From positions 3,759,001 to 3,823,000 of the forward strand of contig JADJPZ010000004.1 in the NCBI GenBank assembly GCA_016713025.1: a stretch of 64,000 nt of DNA, given 5' to 3'. A model generated the notes under the pieces. That model was not told the origin of the DNA and did no database searches. It saw only the letters and a program-made list of their open reading frames with translations. Each line of letters starts with the position of its first letter. Within the stretch, counting starts at the first letter, position 1. Made by a program: the position numbers and the translations under genes. This DNA is from Saprospiraceae bacterium. GTDB lineage: Bacteria; Bacteroidota; Bacteroidia; Chitinophagales; Saprospiraceae. Below are positions 9,736 through 19,239 of the stretch, piece after piece.

Positions 9736-9751
9736 TTTTAATTAGTTCTAC

Positions 9752-9806
9752 TTTGTCAAATTATACGGACTTTCTGATTGATTGGAAACTGTTGGGTTAT
9801 ATATTC
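9752..9806 (+). repeat. Short direct repeat, copy B
   Basis: Second copy of the segment at 7491-7552 (a few substitutions, lacking the full terminal palindrome), starting 17 bases after the TMTC-like gene. The remainder of 9807-9949 has a TAATTTTG (9883-9890) that could be the -7 box for the crp gene, but no TTTG at the expected distance. Confidence 0.65.
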
Positions 9807-9949
9807 AAAATATGGGGATGATAAAAAGCCCATATTCGAAACCAATATGACTATACTCATAAATCCTGAATTTATTATGTTATAATTTTGCAGCTGTTTT
9901 TTTGTTATGGTTTTTTAACTACTTTTGGAGTTAAATAATCTGAGCCATT

Positions 9950-10543
9950 ATGCATCTGGATACCAACTTACTGATTGCCTGGGGAGCTGTAGCGAAAAAA
10001 TATAAAAAAGGTGAGTTTATTTTTTATGAAGATGACCCTTGCAGATTTTATCATCAGGTATATGAGGGAAAGGTAAATATGTGCAATTATAATGATGATG
10101 GCAGGAAGTTTATTCAAGGCATTTTTGGACCCGGCGATAGTTTTGGAGAACCGCCATTGTTTATCAATGAGGTATATCCGGCATGTGCTCAGGCTGAGAC
10201 AGACTGCATTGTCTATATACTGGTAAAAGAAACCCTGATAAAAATTCTTTATGAATATCCTGAAGTAACATTGAAGTTTGTTACAGGTTTTGCAAGGAGG
10301 ATTTATGATAAATCAGCCACAAATAAAAACATCATCAACCCTCATCCTGAAGACAGAATCACAGGTTTTTTAAAAAAATATAAAAAAGACAACAATCACA
10401 ACCATGTTAAAATCCTGATCCCTTATACACGGCAACAGATGGCTGATTTTCTGGGCCTGCGGGTGGAAACAGTTATAAGGACCCTGATCAAAATGGATGA
10501 AGATGGAAAGGTAGAGATCAGAAGACGTAAATTGTATTATTAA
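9950..10543 (+). CDS. Crp/Fnr-family transcription regulator
   Basis: 197 residues: an N-terminal cyclic-nucleotide-binding-type beta barrel (about 15-115, with GDSFGEPPLF) and a C-terminal winged helix-turn-helix (TRQQMADFLGLRVETVIRTL, about 160-180). No N-terminal FeS cysteine cluster of the Fnr type is seen; the cysteines are scattered. The 3' end of this gene and the bases after it are duplicated at 27085-27277, where they precede an oxidase-like gene. The regulator was therefore probably once next to that gene and may control NO or microaerobic functions; this is inference. Confidence 0.85.
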   Translation: MHLDTNLLIAWGAVAKKYKKGEFIFYEDDPCRFYHQVYEGKVNMCNYNDDGRKFIQGIFGPGDSFGEPPLFINEVYPACAQAETDCIVYILVKETLIKILYEYPEVTLKFVTGFARRIYDKSATNKNIINPHPEDRITGFLKKYKKDNNHNHVKILIPYTRQQMADFLGLRVETVIRTLIKMDEDGKVEIRRRKLYY

Positions 10544-10551
10544 AAAAATGT

Positions 10552-10592
10552 AACAAAGCAAAAAGGATTTTTCATCAAAGCAGACACCATAA
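10552..10592 (+). pseudogene. Remnant 5' end of a heme-copper-oxidase-like gene
   Basis: The bases after the crp stop match the start of the gene at 27237 closely, but the second codon is TAA instead of GAA and similarity stops after about 40 bases. This is the truncated copy of a gene whose intact version lies 16.7 kb downstream. Confidence 0.65.
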
Positions 10593-10633
10593 TCTTTCCA
10601 TAGTTTGATCGATCCGAAACATAGTCTTCCGGG

Positions 10634-12781
10634 TTAATATCTGAAAGTATACCTTACCTTAAATAGAATCTGACGATTTTGCAAAGCCCATCTATCTCCT
10701 ATTTCACGAATAGTATTATTATTAAAAACGAGAAATGCATCCCCCAATGGATGAAAAATCCAATGAGCTCTGGCGTTCCATCCTATTGATTTGCTCTCAG
10801 TATCATATTGGGCAAAACTATTGACCTGAAGATCAGGCGTGATGTTTAATCTGATGCGAAATCCAACCAACGTTTGGTGAAAATTGCCCCATGGCAATCT
10901 TCCGTTATTATGAATTAATGATGCTTCCATATTTACAAATGCTGATGGATTTATTTTTAAAGATGTCTGAATTTCATCCAGTTTACCTTCGTAAAATGAA
11001 CCGAACCACCAAGTCAGCTGGCCACTAACCGGTCTCTTGGCAGCAAACTGTCCTTCCAGTCTATAACGGTTAAAATGATAGGCACCTTTGGGAATAGTGA
11101 CATTATTACTGATTTCAAAGGGAACTGTGAGGTTTTCTCCCTGTGGATTGTAATTGATTTCTACTCTGTCACCACTTTCCAGCCTCCAGTTGATGGGAGC
11201 GGTAAATATATTGTAACTCTGCCAGCTCTTATCTATTTCTCTGATGTAAGTCACGATAAATTCGTGAAACATTTGGCGCAGCCAGCCATTTTGCGGTCTT
11301 GGAGAAAACGTAAGACCAAACCTGGAGTAATGTACACCACGACGTGGTATAAATCCCATAGAAGGATCAAAATCTTTTCCCAGCCGTGCATATGTCATAG
11401 CTATATCCCATCTGTCATTGGGATAATCTATTTTAAATCCTGCAGCACTTCTGTCCTGTCGCAAATCCTGCCTTTCGTTATAGAGAAACCATCCACCGGC
11501 CAGAAAATTTTTATTTCCCCTAAAACGTGTAGTCTGGTAAGTAAAATCAGCTCCACCTAACCAACTTCCGAGTCTTCCCTGAGGATCACCTACAGTGGCT
11601 ATAACACCAACTGCACTCTCTTTCCAGATATTTCGCCGTACCCTAAAAACACCCATGTTGGTAGATGAAAGCCTATCATTTGGCAAGTCCAAGGCGCCTG
11701 TATGCGTGGCAAGTGCCCCGAATGCAGTTTGGTTTACCCTTCCATTTAATTTTAATCCAGCATTAATAGGTACTTCATTGCCTTTAAAGAGACCTATTCG
11801 ACGGCTGAAAAAAGGAAGTACTGTCCTGTTTCCGGTACCGATGCCAAATTCAAAAATGTCTGATCCTTCTAAAAAAAACGATCTCCTTTCCGGAAAAAAC
11901 AACGGAAACCGGGTAAGATTTGTTTGACGTGTATCAACATCCGCCTCTGCAAAATCGGTGTTGATAGTCAATGAAGACACAATATTTGGCCCTATTCTTT
12001 TATTGACATCGAGACTCGGGGCGAACCTGAATTTTTCTGAAGGCTGGACAAAAGATGTGATCAAAGACGGTCTTATATTTAACCCTAAACCAAAATCAAA
12101 TTGTGGTAAACCTGTCAAAAGTCCTGCTCTGCTGGTTTGAGTAAACCACTGATCTCGTTTTACATTAGCCCAGCGGCTGGTTTCCAGCAATCGTTGAACC
12201 CGTCGCTGAATGTTAAAACCCCAGGTTGTCAGTCCTTTCTTAAAAGCAATACTTTGAATAGGAATACTGATTTCTAAACTCCATCCCGCACTATCGATAG
12301 TTGTGAAGGCTTCCCAGGCTGCATCCCAATTTGAGTTTTCAGACTCGCCTCTATTGGAAATGAGTGCATCATATCTTGCACCATTGGCATTGACAGCCAA
12401 AATATACCCTGACTGTCCATCCAGAAAAGGATCTATAACTACGCGGATATGATCTTCAGAACTTAAGTCGGAATCCCGCAGTTTTGAAAATCTTACGATT
12501 TCTCCTGGTGTGGAATCATCACACCGCACACCGATCAAAATCTTATTATTATTGGCGACTACTTTTACACTCGTCGTGAATTCAGGATCATTTCCCTGTA
12601 TCGGTTCTGTAGTTTTAAAATCGACATTGGCTGTACAATTTTTCCAAACGTCTTCATTCAAAATTCCGTCCAGAACGATTTGATCATTCAGGATTTCAGC
12701 TTTCATTGATGGCCTTTCAATATCCTGAGCACTCAAACATTGACAAAGTATTAAAATAAAAAGTATAATAAATTTTTGCAT
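10634..12781 (-). CDS. DUF5916 protein: carbohydrate-binding-like domain plus outer-membrane barrel
   Basis: 715 residues with signal peptide MQKFIILFILILCQCLSAQ. Residues about 25-215 look like the family-9-type carbohydrate-binding fold (LDGILNEDVWKNC...SWSLEISIPIQSI) that begins DUF5916 proteins. The remainder alternates polar and aromatic strands (FPLFFPERRSFFLEGSDIF) and ends in a strand-like KVRYTFRY typical of outer-membrane beta barrels. The family is widespread in Bacteroidota; its ligand is not known. Stands alone. The 12782-13069 gap holds only short GC palindromes around CCCTAAAGGG and CCCCTTCAGGGG. Confidence 0.8.
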   Translation of the reverse strand: MQKFIILFILILCQCLSAQDIERPSMKAEILNDQIVLDGILNEDVWKNCTANVDFKTTEPIQGNDPEFTTSVKVVANNNKILIGVRCDDSTPGEIVRFSKLRDSDLSSEDHIRVVIDPFLDGQSGYILAVNANGARYDALISNRGESENSNWDAAWEAFTTIDSAGWSLEISIPIQSIAFKKGLTTWGFNIQRRVQRLLETSRWANVKRDQWFTQTSRAGLLTGLPQFDFGLGLNIRPSLITSFVQPSEKFRFAPSLDVNKRIGPNIVSSLTINTDFAEADVDTRQTNLTRFPLFFPERRSFFLEGSDIFEFGIGTGNRTVLPFFSRRIGLFKGNEVPINAGLKLNGRVNQTAFGALATHTGALDLPNDRLSSTNMGVFRVRRNIWKESAVGVIATVGDPQGRLGSWLGGADFTYQTTRFRGNKNFLAGGWFLYNERQDLRQDRSAAGFKIDYPNDRWDIAMTYARLGKDFDPSMGFIPRRGVHYSRFGLTFSPRPQNGWLRQMFHEFIVTYIREIDKSWQSYNIFTAPINWRLESGDRVEINYNPQGENLTVPFEISNNVTIPKGAYHFNRYRLEGQFAAKRPVSGQLTWWFGSFYEGKLDEIQTSLKINPSAFVNMEASLIHNNGRLPWGNFHQTLVGFRIRLNITPDLQVNSFAQYDTESKSIGWNARAHWIFHPLGDAFLVFNNNTIREIGDRWALQNRQILFKVRYTFRY

Positions 12782-13069
12782 GAAGACTTATTATTCTATT
12801 AATAGGAGCGTAAAAAAGCCGATTTTACTTATTGGATTTCAAAATTATAATACACAAATTAGTAACTGCTCTTCTTTACCCTCAATCCCTAAAGGGACGA
12901 CCCACACAATTCTTCTAATCAAAGCGTTGACTCCCCTTCAGGGGTCGGGGGTTAGTAGAGCAAATCTCCTCATATATTTATTCGAATTAGCATTTATGGC
13001 TCAATTTATTTTTATAAATATTAAGTGCAATTGGTTATTCACACCAGCAATAATGACTGTACGCAAATA

Positions 13070-13795
13070 TTATTTTGTCAATTTTAGGGCGTCATTCAAA
13101 CGCTGTGCCACATTATCCCAATTGATGATATTGAAAAGATTATCAACAAAGTCGGTTCTTTTGTTTTTGTATTTCAGATAGTAAGAATGCTCCCATACGT
13201 CGATCACGAGCAAAGGAATGACTCCCCATTGGGTTATTTTTTCGTGATTTTCGCATTGGAGTACGGTTAATTTGTCAGTATACGGTTGATATCCCAATAT
13301 ACCCCAACCATTTCCGTCCACATCCTTTGATGTTTTTGCCAAGTACAGCTGAAGTCTGTCATAACTACCAAAGTCTTTCTGGATTCTTTTGAGCAAATCA
13401 CCACCAGGGGTTGACTTTTTATTGGTCAAGTTGGTCCAGAAAATAGAATGTAAAATATGTGACGAAAGATGAAATGACAACTTCTTAGTCCAATAATCCA
13501 ACGTTTCAATTTTGTTTTCATCCATGGATTTTTTTATCATCACGGCATCTGTATTTGCACTTTTTACAGCTCCACCGTGATGAAAAGTATAGTGTAGATG
13601 CAAGGTTTCAGTGTCCATATACGGCTCCAGGAAATTTTCATTATACGGCAATGGTTGATGAATAAAGATACCTTTCTCATCTACTAACCTGTCAATATTA
13701 TTAGCCACCAGATTTTGGCTGAAAGCTTGGTTTGATGCAAAAAATGATGCAGCACCTGCCAGGGCACTTTGCGTTAAAAACTCTTTTCGGTCCAT
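13070..13795 (-). CDS. Exported Fe/Mn superoxide dismutase
   Basis: 241 residues. The N-terminus MDRKEFLTQSALAGAASFFASNQAFS resembles a Bacteroidota twin-arginine-like or Sec signal, so it probably acts outside the cytoplasm. Metal ligands fit the Fe/Mn family: a histidine in LHLHYTFHHGG (about 68-78), one in SSHILHSIFW (about 112-121), and the aspartate and histidine in VIDVWEHSYYLKYKN (about 198-212). It dismutates superoxide. Fe or Mn preference cannot be called. It lies downstream of the restriction enzyme gene on the same strand with a palindrome (CAAAACC...GGTTTTG, 13851-13868) between them. Confidence 0.9.
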   Translation of the reverse strand: MDRKEFLTQSALAGAASFFASNQAFSQNLVANNIDRLVDEKGIFIHQPLPYNENFLEPYMDTETLHLHYTFHHGGAVKSANTDAVMIKKSMDENKIETLDYWTKKLSFHLSSHILHSIFWTNLTNKKSTPGGDLLKRIQKDFGSYDRLQLYLAKTSKDVDGNGWGILGYQPYTDKLTVLQCENHEKITQWGVIPLLVIDVWEHSYYLKYKNKRTDFVDNLFNIINWDNVAQRLNDALKLTK

Positions 13796-13923
13796 GGTAT
13801 TATTCTATCTTTTAAATTAGTAACTAAAGGTAACATTAAATTTGAAATGTCAAAACCTTTTGGTTTTGTTAAGTCTGTTTTAATATTTTTCTTTTATGAT
13901 TTCATAAATATTGATGTGATGTA

Positions 13924-16900
13924 TTATTCAAATTCTAAGGTATCAATTTCCTGCATCAATCTGTGAGTCTCCATTAAGGCTACTATGATTTTCTGATAAT
14001 GCAAAATGTCACCAAACTCCAGTCTTCTTTCCTTGCGGTCTTTGAGCCATTTTTGAGCCGGCTGATATCCTCCAATGTAAAACTCCCAGGCTATCAGCGG
14101 TACATTGGCGAAATATTGTGTGTCGTTGATGTACACTTTGCCAACAACTTTCGGTACTTCCGATGGAATGGAATTAACAAATTTTGGTTTGGTTACAACA
14201 TTGTCACCGTCTATAGGATATTGGGTGATAAATTTTTCAACAACAGGACTTTCCAATAAATGAATTTGCCGAATTTCTCCACCCAATTTTACCAATTGCC
14301 AGAAAGTGTCTTTGTCCTTGGGATAAGGCACTCTCGGAAAATCAATTTTTAAAAACTCTTTGTATTTCTCTCGGTATGTTGGCGAATGTAAAACCGCATA
14401 GATGTAATCCAGAATATCAATCGGAGCAAATGGCTCCCCTGATCCCTCCAAAGGAGGGGAACTATTTGCACCCGTAGTCTCCCTTTTGGAGAGATTTAGA
14501 GAGGCACTTCCTTCTTCTATGCTATCCAGTTTTTGTTTAATTTTGGATACCACAAATTCAGCATTTTCGAATACTTCTTCATTGGTAAATCGTATCACGT
14601 CGTAACCCAATTCATTTAATCTTGCAGATCTGAGTTCATCATATTCTTTTTGTTGTAAGTGAATGTTACCATCAATCTCAATGACCAAATTTTTTCTTAA
14701 GCAGACAAAATCAGTAATAAAATCATCAATAATATGTTGCCTTCGGATTTTATGCCCGGTTTTTTTATTTCTGAGTAATTCCCACATAACTTTTTCTGCA
14801 TCAGTTGGATTTTTTTTAAGCTCCTCTTGAAATTCTTTAGTAAAACGATACGATCTGGCATTGGCCGTTTGGTAGTGTGGTGTTGCCTCCCCTAACCCCT
14901 CCAAAGGAAGGGGATTAAAAAAAGTCTCCCCTTTGGGGAGATTTAGTGGGGCAGACTTCTCTGCTTCAAAAGGAATCCCAAGTTTCTCTGCAATTTGCTT
15001 TACAATTTCTGTATTTAGATTTGGTGTTCTTTCTGTTGATTGACCAATGGTTTGTTGGCCGCTGGTTTCGGGATATAGGTAAAGAGGAAAGGTAGATGTT
15101 ATTTCACTTGTCCTGTTTGAAACATAAGAGCTTTCGAATATTCTATTTGAAATAAAGGCATGATAATAATTATCACCTGTTTTGAATTGTTTGCAAAGTG
15201 CTAAACCAATATTATTCCCTTTTAAAAATTGTTTCATTATCTGCAATGATGGTCTTGCATAAAGTCCCCCAGAATTGCCAGTATACAGAGTCCACCGATT
15301 ATCAAAAGGTCTATAATTGACAACTTGAAAATCAAAGTCTTTATGTTTTTCTGCATCAGTTTTAGCCCATTTATATTGCCATGATTGTGCGTCTTTTGGT
15401 CTATTATATTTTAGTCTCCAAGCATTTTCGTCTAAATTTAAAATATCATTTATTTTTGACTTAGATTCATTAATGGACATGGATATATTAAACCCATCAA
15501 TTGCTGTTACAAATCCGACATTATTATTTGAAAATATCTCATCTACTTTAAAACCTTTGTCATAATTTGCATTACCAATAGTTGATTTAGGAACAAAAAA
15601 CAAATATGGTTTTTCAGGTTTCAATTCTAAAAAATCGATATTTTGTAATGAGTTTTCAGAAAGAAAATCATATTTCATTTCACGTTTTCCAAACAAATCA
15701 AAATGAAAAACTTTACCTAACTCGTTTGCCTTTTTCTTCCCCGTTTTTACAAATACAGTAATTGCAACACCTTGCATAATGTCAAATACATTAACATCAG
15801 CACTTCCATCTGGATGCTTTTCTTTTTTCTTGCTATTTCCGTGTAAGTCTATGGTGTAAATTTTATCATAGGTTTTTAGCAAATGCCAACGCATTCCACG
15901 AAAAGTAGGATTATCTAAAAAACCGTGTGGATTGATGAAAGCCAAAACGCCACTACCGTTTTTCTCAATGAAGTGTTGACCGTATCGTAAGAATTTTACA
16001 TAGTCGTCATTCAGCCAATGTTTACGTTCATTAAAATGAACGCCATCAACATATTTGTAATCTTCAATCAGTTTGCTAATCCATTCGCCATTGTTTGAAG
16101 ATATACCGCTGTAAGGCGGATTCCCAATCACACACATTACTGGTGTATCTCTTTTGATGTGATTGGCTTCATTGGCTTCTGTACTTAGCCAACTTGCAAA
16201 TAGCGTTCCTGTATCGGGGTGGCTATCTTCCAGGCTATTGGTAAGGTAAACTCTGAATCGTTGGTTGGTGGTGGGTTTGTAGCCTGTTTCGGTCAGTAGC
16301 AGGTCCAGCTTTAAATGAGCCATAGCATAACTTGCCATCAGCAACTCAAATCCATTGAGTCGTGGCAGCAAATGTGTTTCTACATAATTGCTCCAGATGC
16401 CTTGCTGTCCTTCAAACTTTTTGTGAATGTGTTTGACTACTTCAGCCAGGAAAGTTCCGGTGCCGGTGGCTGGGTCTAGTATTTGCACTTTATGTACTTC
16501 CTGCTCTACTTGTTTGCCTTGCAAGTTTACTTTTATTTTGATTTTGGTCGTGTCAGCCAATCCTTGCGGTAAATCAAATTCGGTTTTGAGTATATCATCT
16601 ATTGCACGCACTATAAAATTGACCACGGGCGCCGGCGTGTACCAAACGCCACGGGCCTTTCTCAATTTCGGGTCGTATTCGCTCAGAAATGTTTCATAAA
16701 AATGGATGATCGGATCTTCCAATTTTGTAGTCTTACCATAATTTTTAAGGATTTCTTCTACGTTGCAAGCCAAAAATATTTCTACCAGACTATCTACAAT
16801 CCATTTGATGCGGTCGTCAATGTCGGGACCAGCAATGTAACCAAACAGTTTGCGTAGAAATGGATTGGATTTCGGGATGAGTTCGGCAGCTTCCTGGCGA

Positions 16901-17604
16901 CTGAAAGTAGGAAGAGTAGGATCGTGCAAACGAGCTGCAAACATGCCGTATGCAATGGTTTGTGCGTATACATCGGCAAATGCGCCGGGAGTGATATCAT
17001 GGATCAATAGCTCTTTGAAAGCATTCATCTGATCCTTCAGAGTACTGTTTTCATGAGAATTCACATCTGAAATCAGGGCCCGGGCAATGACATCAGCCAG
17101 CAATTTGGCTTTGCCAGCCATCAGATCAGCCAGGCGTTTTGGGCTTCGTATGGTTTGGGTCACCCGAATACAAAAGTCTTTGATCAGATTTTCAAACGCA
17201 GCAAAGTTTTCAGGTTTTGGTATTATCTTTTTATGGTCCAGTTGACCAATAGTTATCTGAGAGACCAGCTGCCCCTCTGTATAAAAGAAAAAGGTCAAAT
17301 AATCAGTAAAAATAATATTGGGAAGCCCTTTTTTGTATCTGTCAAACTGTTCTTTATTTTTCTTTTTTCCTTCCAGGTCGGCATCCCCTATATCTTTGGT
17401 TTCGATGTAGCCGACTTCTATGACATTGCGGATAATGATGTAATCCGGGGCACCGCAGGCCTGTCTTTTGGGTTCATTGATCACTTTGACATCTGCTACG
17501 ATGCCTTGAATGAGTGCCTCCAAAGGTCCACGATAACTATGTTCGCCGGTGCTGCCGGTATTCAGTTTAATTTTAAGCGTTTCTATGTATTTGTCAGTAG
17601 TCAT
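13924..17604 (-). CDS. Single-chain restriction-modification enzyme (type ISP/IIG-like) with inserted DUF559 domain
   Basis: 1226 residues. An N-terminal nuclease-like segment (APDYIII...GYIETKD, about 48-72) precedes an N6-adenine methyltransferase core with motif I LDPATGTGTFLAEVV (about 376-390) and motif IV IGNPPYSG (about 490). No helicase motifs are seen, so it is a fused nuclease-methylase rather than a full translocating type ISP enzyme. The C-terminal part should recognise DNA. A DUF559 (Vsr-like nuclease fold) domain with EKVMWELLRNKKTGHKIRRQH and LVIEIDGNIH sits in frame at about residues 880-1060, bounded by low-complexity LPKGE/PPLEGLGE peptides encoded by palindromic repeats. 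It may cut unmethylated DNA and methylate the host site. Confidence 0.82.
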   Translation of the reverse strand: MTTDKYIETLKIKLNTGSTGEHSYRGPLEALIQGIVADVKVINEPKRQACGAPDYIIIRNVIEVGYIETKDIGDADLEGKKKNKEQFDRYKKGLPNIIFTDYLTFFFYTEGQLVSQITIGQLDHKKIIPKPENFAAFENLIKDFCIRVTQTIRSPKRLADLMAGKAKLLADVIARALISDVNSHENSTLKDQMNAFKELLIHDITPGAFADVYAQTIAYGMFAARLHDPTLPTFSRQEAAELIPKSNPFLRKLFGYIAGPDIDDRIKWIVDSLVEIFLACNVEEILKNYGKTTKLEDPIIHFYETFLSEYDPKLRKARGVWYTPAPVVNFIVRAIDDILKTEFDLPQGLADTTKIKIKVNLQGKQVEQEVHKVQILDPATGTGTFLAEVVKHIHKKFEGQQGIWSNYVETHLLPRLNGFELLMASYAMAHLKLDLLLTETGYKPTTNQRFRVYLTNSLEDSHPDTGTLFASWLSTEANEANHIKRDTPVMCVIGNPPYSGISSNNGEWISKLIEDYKYVDGVHFNERKHWLNDDYVKFLRYGQHFIEKNGSGVLAFINPHGFLDNPTFRGMRWHLLKTYDKIYTIDLHGNSKKKEKHPDGSADVNVFDIMQGVAITVFVKTGKKKANELGKVFHFDLFGKREMKYDFLSENSLQNIDFLELKPEKPYLFFVPKSTIGNANYDKGFKVDEIFSNNNVGFVTAIDGFNISMSINESKSKINDILNLDENAWRLKYNRPKDAQSWQYKWAKTDAEKHKDFDFQVVNYRPFDNRWTLYTGNSGGLYARPSLQIMKQFLKGNNIGLALCKQFKTGDNYYHAFISNRIFESSYVSNRTSEITSTFPLYLYPETSGQQTIGQSTERTPNLNTEIVKQIAEKLGIPFEAEKSAPLNLPKGETFFNPLPLEGLGEATPHYQTANARSYRFTKEFQEELKKNPTDAEKVMWELLRNKKTGHKIRRQHIIDDFITDFVCLRKNLVIEIDGNIHLQQKEYDELRSARLNELGYDVIRFTNEEVFENAEFVVSKIKQKLDSIEEGSASLNLSKRETTGANSSPPLEGSGEPFAPIDILDYIYAVLHSPTYREKYKEFLKIDFPRVPYPKDKDTFWQLVKLGGEIRQIHLLESPVVEKFITQYPIDGDNVVTKPKFVNSIPSEVPKVVGKVYINDTQYFANVPLIAWEFYIGGYQPAQKWLKDRKERRLEFGDILHYQKIIVALMETHRLMQEIDTLEFE
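14427..14965 (-). mobile_element. In-frame DUF559 domain insertion flanked by palindromic repeats
   Basis: The segment encoding the DUF559 domain is bounded at 14434-14510 and 14883-14960 by related sequences containing CCCTCCAAAGGAGGGG- and CTCCCCTTTGGGGAG-type palindromes, read in frame as LPKGE and PPLEG peptides. Such repeat-flanked DUF559 insertions are familiar in Bacteroidota proteins. Removing it would leave a continuous host protein. Confidence 0.6.
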
Positions 17605-17830
17605 AATAGATTTTTACGAAAACAGATACGACAAAGATAAAAGAATATATGGAATGAGCTTTAATATCCCATACTTAAAGCTTTCAAATAACTAAATCTT
17701 TAGATGTACAATCAACAGTTTTTCTGAATACAGCCAAAGAGTTGCAATTTCCCAAAATTTAGTCTTCTTGCCCTTTTCTAAAGTCTAAACATAGTTTCGG
17801 TCAAACTTTGTTAAAATCAAAAAAAATAAA

Positions 17831-17871
17831 AGTGGATATATTTGTCCACTATCAAATAGTTTATATATTTG
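17831..17871 (+). promoter_or_regulatory. Promoter with overlapping dyad operator
   Basis: TTTG (17841-17844), 19 bases, TATATTTG (17864-17871): an exact Bacteroidota promoter 41 bases ahead of the gene at 17913. The dyad AGTGGATATATTTGTCCACT (17831-17850) covers the -33 box. Nearly the same 19 bases occur upstream of the haloperoxidase-like gene (26727-26745), so both are candidate sites for one repressor, plausibly the Rrf2 protein encoded at 22286. Confidence 0.6.
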
Positions 17872-17912
17872 CACCTGATAATCATTTATAAAACAATAAA
17901 AACAAATATTAT

Positions 17913-18452
17913 ATGTATCGCAATAATATTACATTTATATTGGTGTTTGCATCTATAATGGTTGGTCTTAGTCAGGATACAACAAAAGTAGATTTACCGA
18001 TAAAACCCAAAATAGATGGTTATCATGTAGGGGTAGTACAAATTTTATTTTCGCACAATAATGGAGAAACAGTTTTTTTTGACAGAACCAGCGTATATTC
18101 AGTGGGCTTTCCATTTGGTATTACATTAAACACAACAGGTAAAATCAAAATAGATCTGGAGCTGGTTCCATTTATAAACCCATACATATATTCCAACCTA
18201 CCTTATAAAATTCATTTGTTGTATCATCCCGGTATATTGTTACCCTTAAAAGATGGATGGACACTGGGTCTCAGGGCAGCTTTTGAAATTGGAGAAGGTC
18301 AGTTTGGATTTACCCCACTGATCAATAAAGCATTTAAAAACAAGAAGGGTTCTGCCTTTTTTATCGAACTGGTAGCACCTGGCCGATTCGGTCCTGCTAA
18401 AGATTCAGGATATACACAGCTGGGAGGAATTCACATCGGACTGGGGTTTTAA
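17913..18452 (+). CDS. Exported protein of unknown function
   Basis: 179 residues; not recognised. A signal peptide (about residues 1-21, ending SIMVGLSQ) is followed by alternating strand-like segments and a C-terminal strand LGGIHIGLGF, suggesting a small outer-membrane barrel or periplasmic beta protein. It is first in line after a strong promoter/operator and 46 bases before ric, so it is probably part of the NO-stress transcript. Confidence 0.7.
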   Translation: MYRNNITFILVFASIMVGLSQDTTKVDLPIKPKIDGYHVGVVQILFSHNNGETVFFDRTSVYSVGFPFGITLNTTGKIKIDLELVPFINPYIYSNLPYKIHLLYHPGILLPLKDGWTLGLRAAFEIGEGQFGFTPLINKAFKNKKGSAFFIELVAPGRFGPAKDSGYTQLGGIHIGLGF

Positions 18453-18498
18453 AACCACAAGATACCAACCACTAATTTTCACACTTAAATATATAAAA

Positions 18499-19233
18499 AT
18501 GAACATCAATATTGATTCAGTCATAGGTGACATTGTCGCAAAAAATTACAAAACAGCAGAAGTATTCAGGTCGTATGGTGTTGACTTTTGTTGTAAGGGC
18601 AACCGAAAACTCATGGATCTTTCCGGCTCCGGATCCGTCGAAGTTGAAAAACTAATCCGTGATCTGGAAAATGTCCAGTCAGACCAAAAAGAATCCGGCA
18701 CCGAGTATAACACATGGCCACTTGATTTATTGGCCGACTATATTGAGAAAAAATACCATCGGTACATAGAAGAAAAAATACCTGTGATTGATGAGTATCT
18801 CACAAAAGTCTGTAAAGTGCATGGACATGGATACAATGAACTGTATAAAATACATGAAATCTTCAGTGCGTCATGTGAAGATTTGTTACACCATATGAAA
18901 AAGGAAGAAAACATCCTCTTTCCATACATACGCAAAATGGTCGCGGACGAAAGACAGGGCCTTTGCCACAAGCCCCCTATGTTCGGGAGTGTAAAAAACC
19001 CGATATCCATGATGGAAGACGAGCATGCTACAGAAGGAGACAGATACAGAGAAATATCGGTTTTATCCAATAATTACACTCCACCACCAAACGCCTGCAA
19101 TACTTTTATAGTAACATATGCGATGCTGCAGGAGTTTGAAGAAAAACTTCATGAACATATTCATCTGGAAAACAATATTTTATTTCCAAAAGCAATAAGA
19201 CAGGAAGAGAGCCTCATATATCAGCAAAATTAA
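18499..19233 (+). CDS. ric: Iron-sulfur cluster repair di-iron protein (RIC/ScdA/YtfE)
   Basis: Repairs FeS clusters damaged by NO or oxidants. 244 residues: an N-terminal DUF542 domain with FRSYGVDFCCKGN (about 24-36) and a hemerythrin-like di-iron domain with histidines in KYHRYIEE, VHGHGYNE, HHMKKEENILFPYI, DEHATEGD and HEHIHLENNILFPKA. Full length. It precedes nrdD by 6 bases, within a cluster that also has an Rrf2 regulator and NO reductase, consistent with a nitrosative-stress role. Confidence 0.93.
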   Translation: MNINIDSVIGDIVAKNYKTAEVFRSYGVDFCCKGNRKLMDLSGSGSVEVEKLIRDLENVQSDQKESGTEYNTWPLDLLADYIEKKYHRYIEEKIPVIDEYLTKVCKVHGHGYNELYKIHEIFSASCEDLLHHMKKEENILFPYIRKMVADERQGLCHKPPMFGSVKNPISMMEDEHATEGDRYREISVLSNNYTPPPNACNTFIVTYAMLQEFEEKLHEHIHLENNILFPKAIRQEESLIYQQN

Positions 19234-19239
19234 TGAGGA

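Noticed and set aside
13851..13868. CAAAACC/GGTTTTG palindrome as a strong terminator
   Set aside because: No T-run follows on the transcribed strand; left as a possible weak hairpin only.
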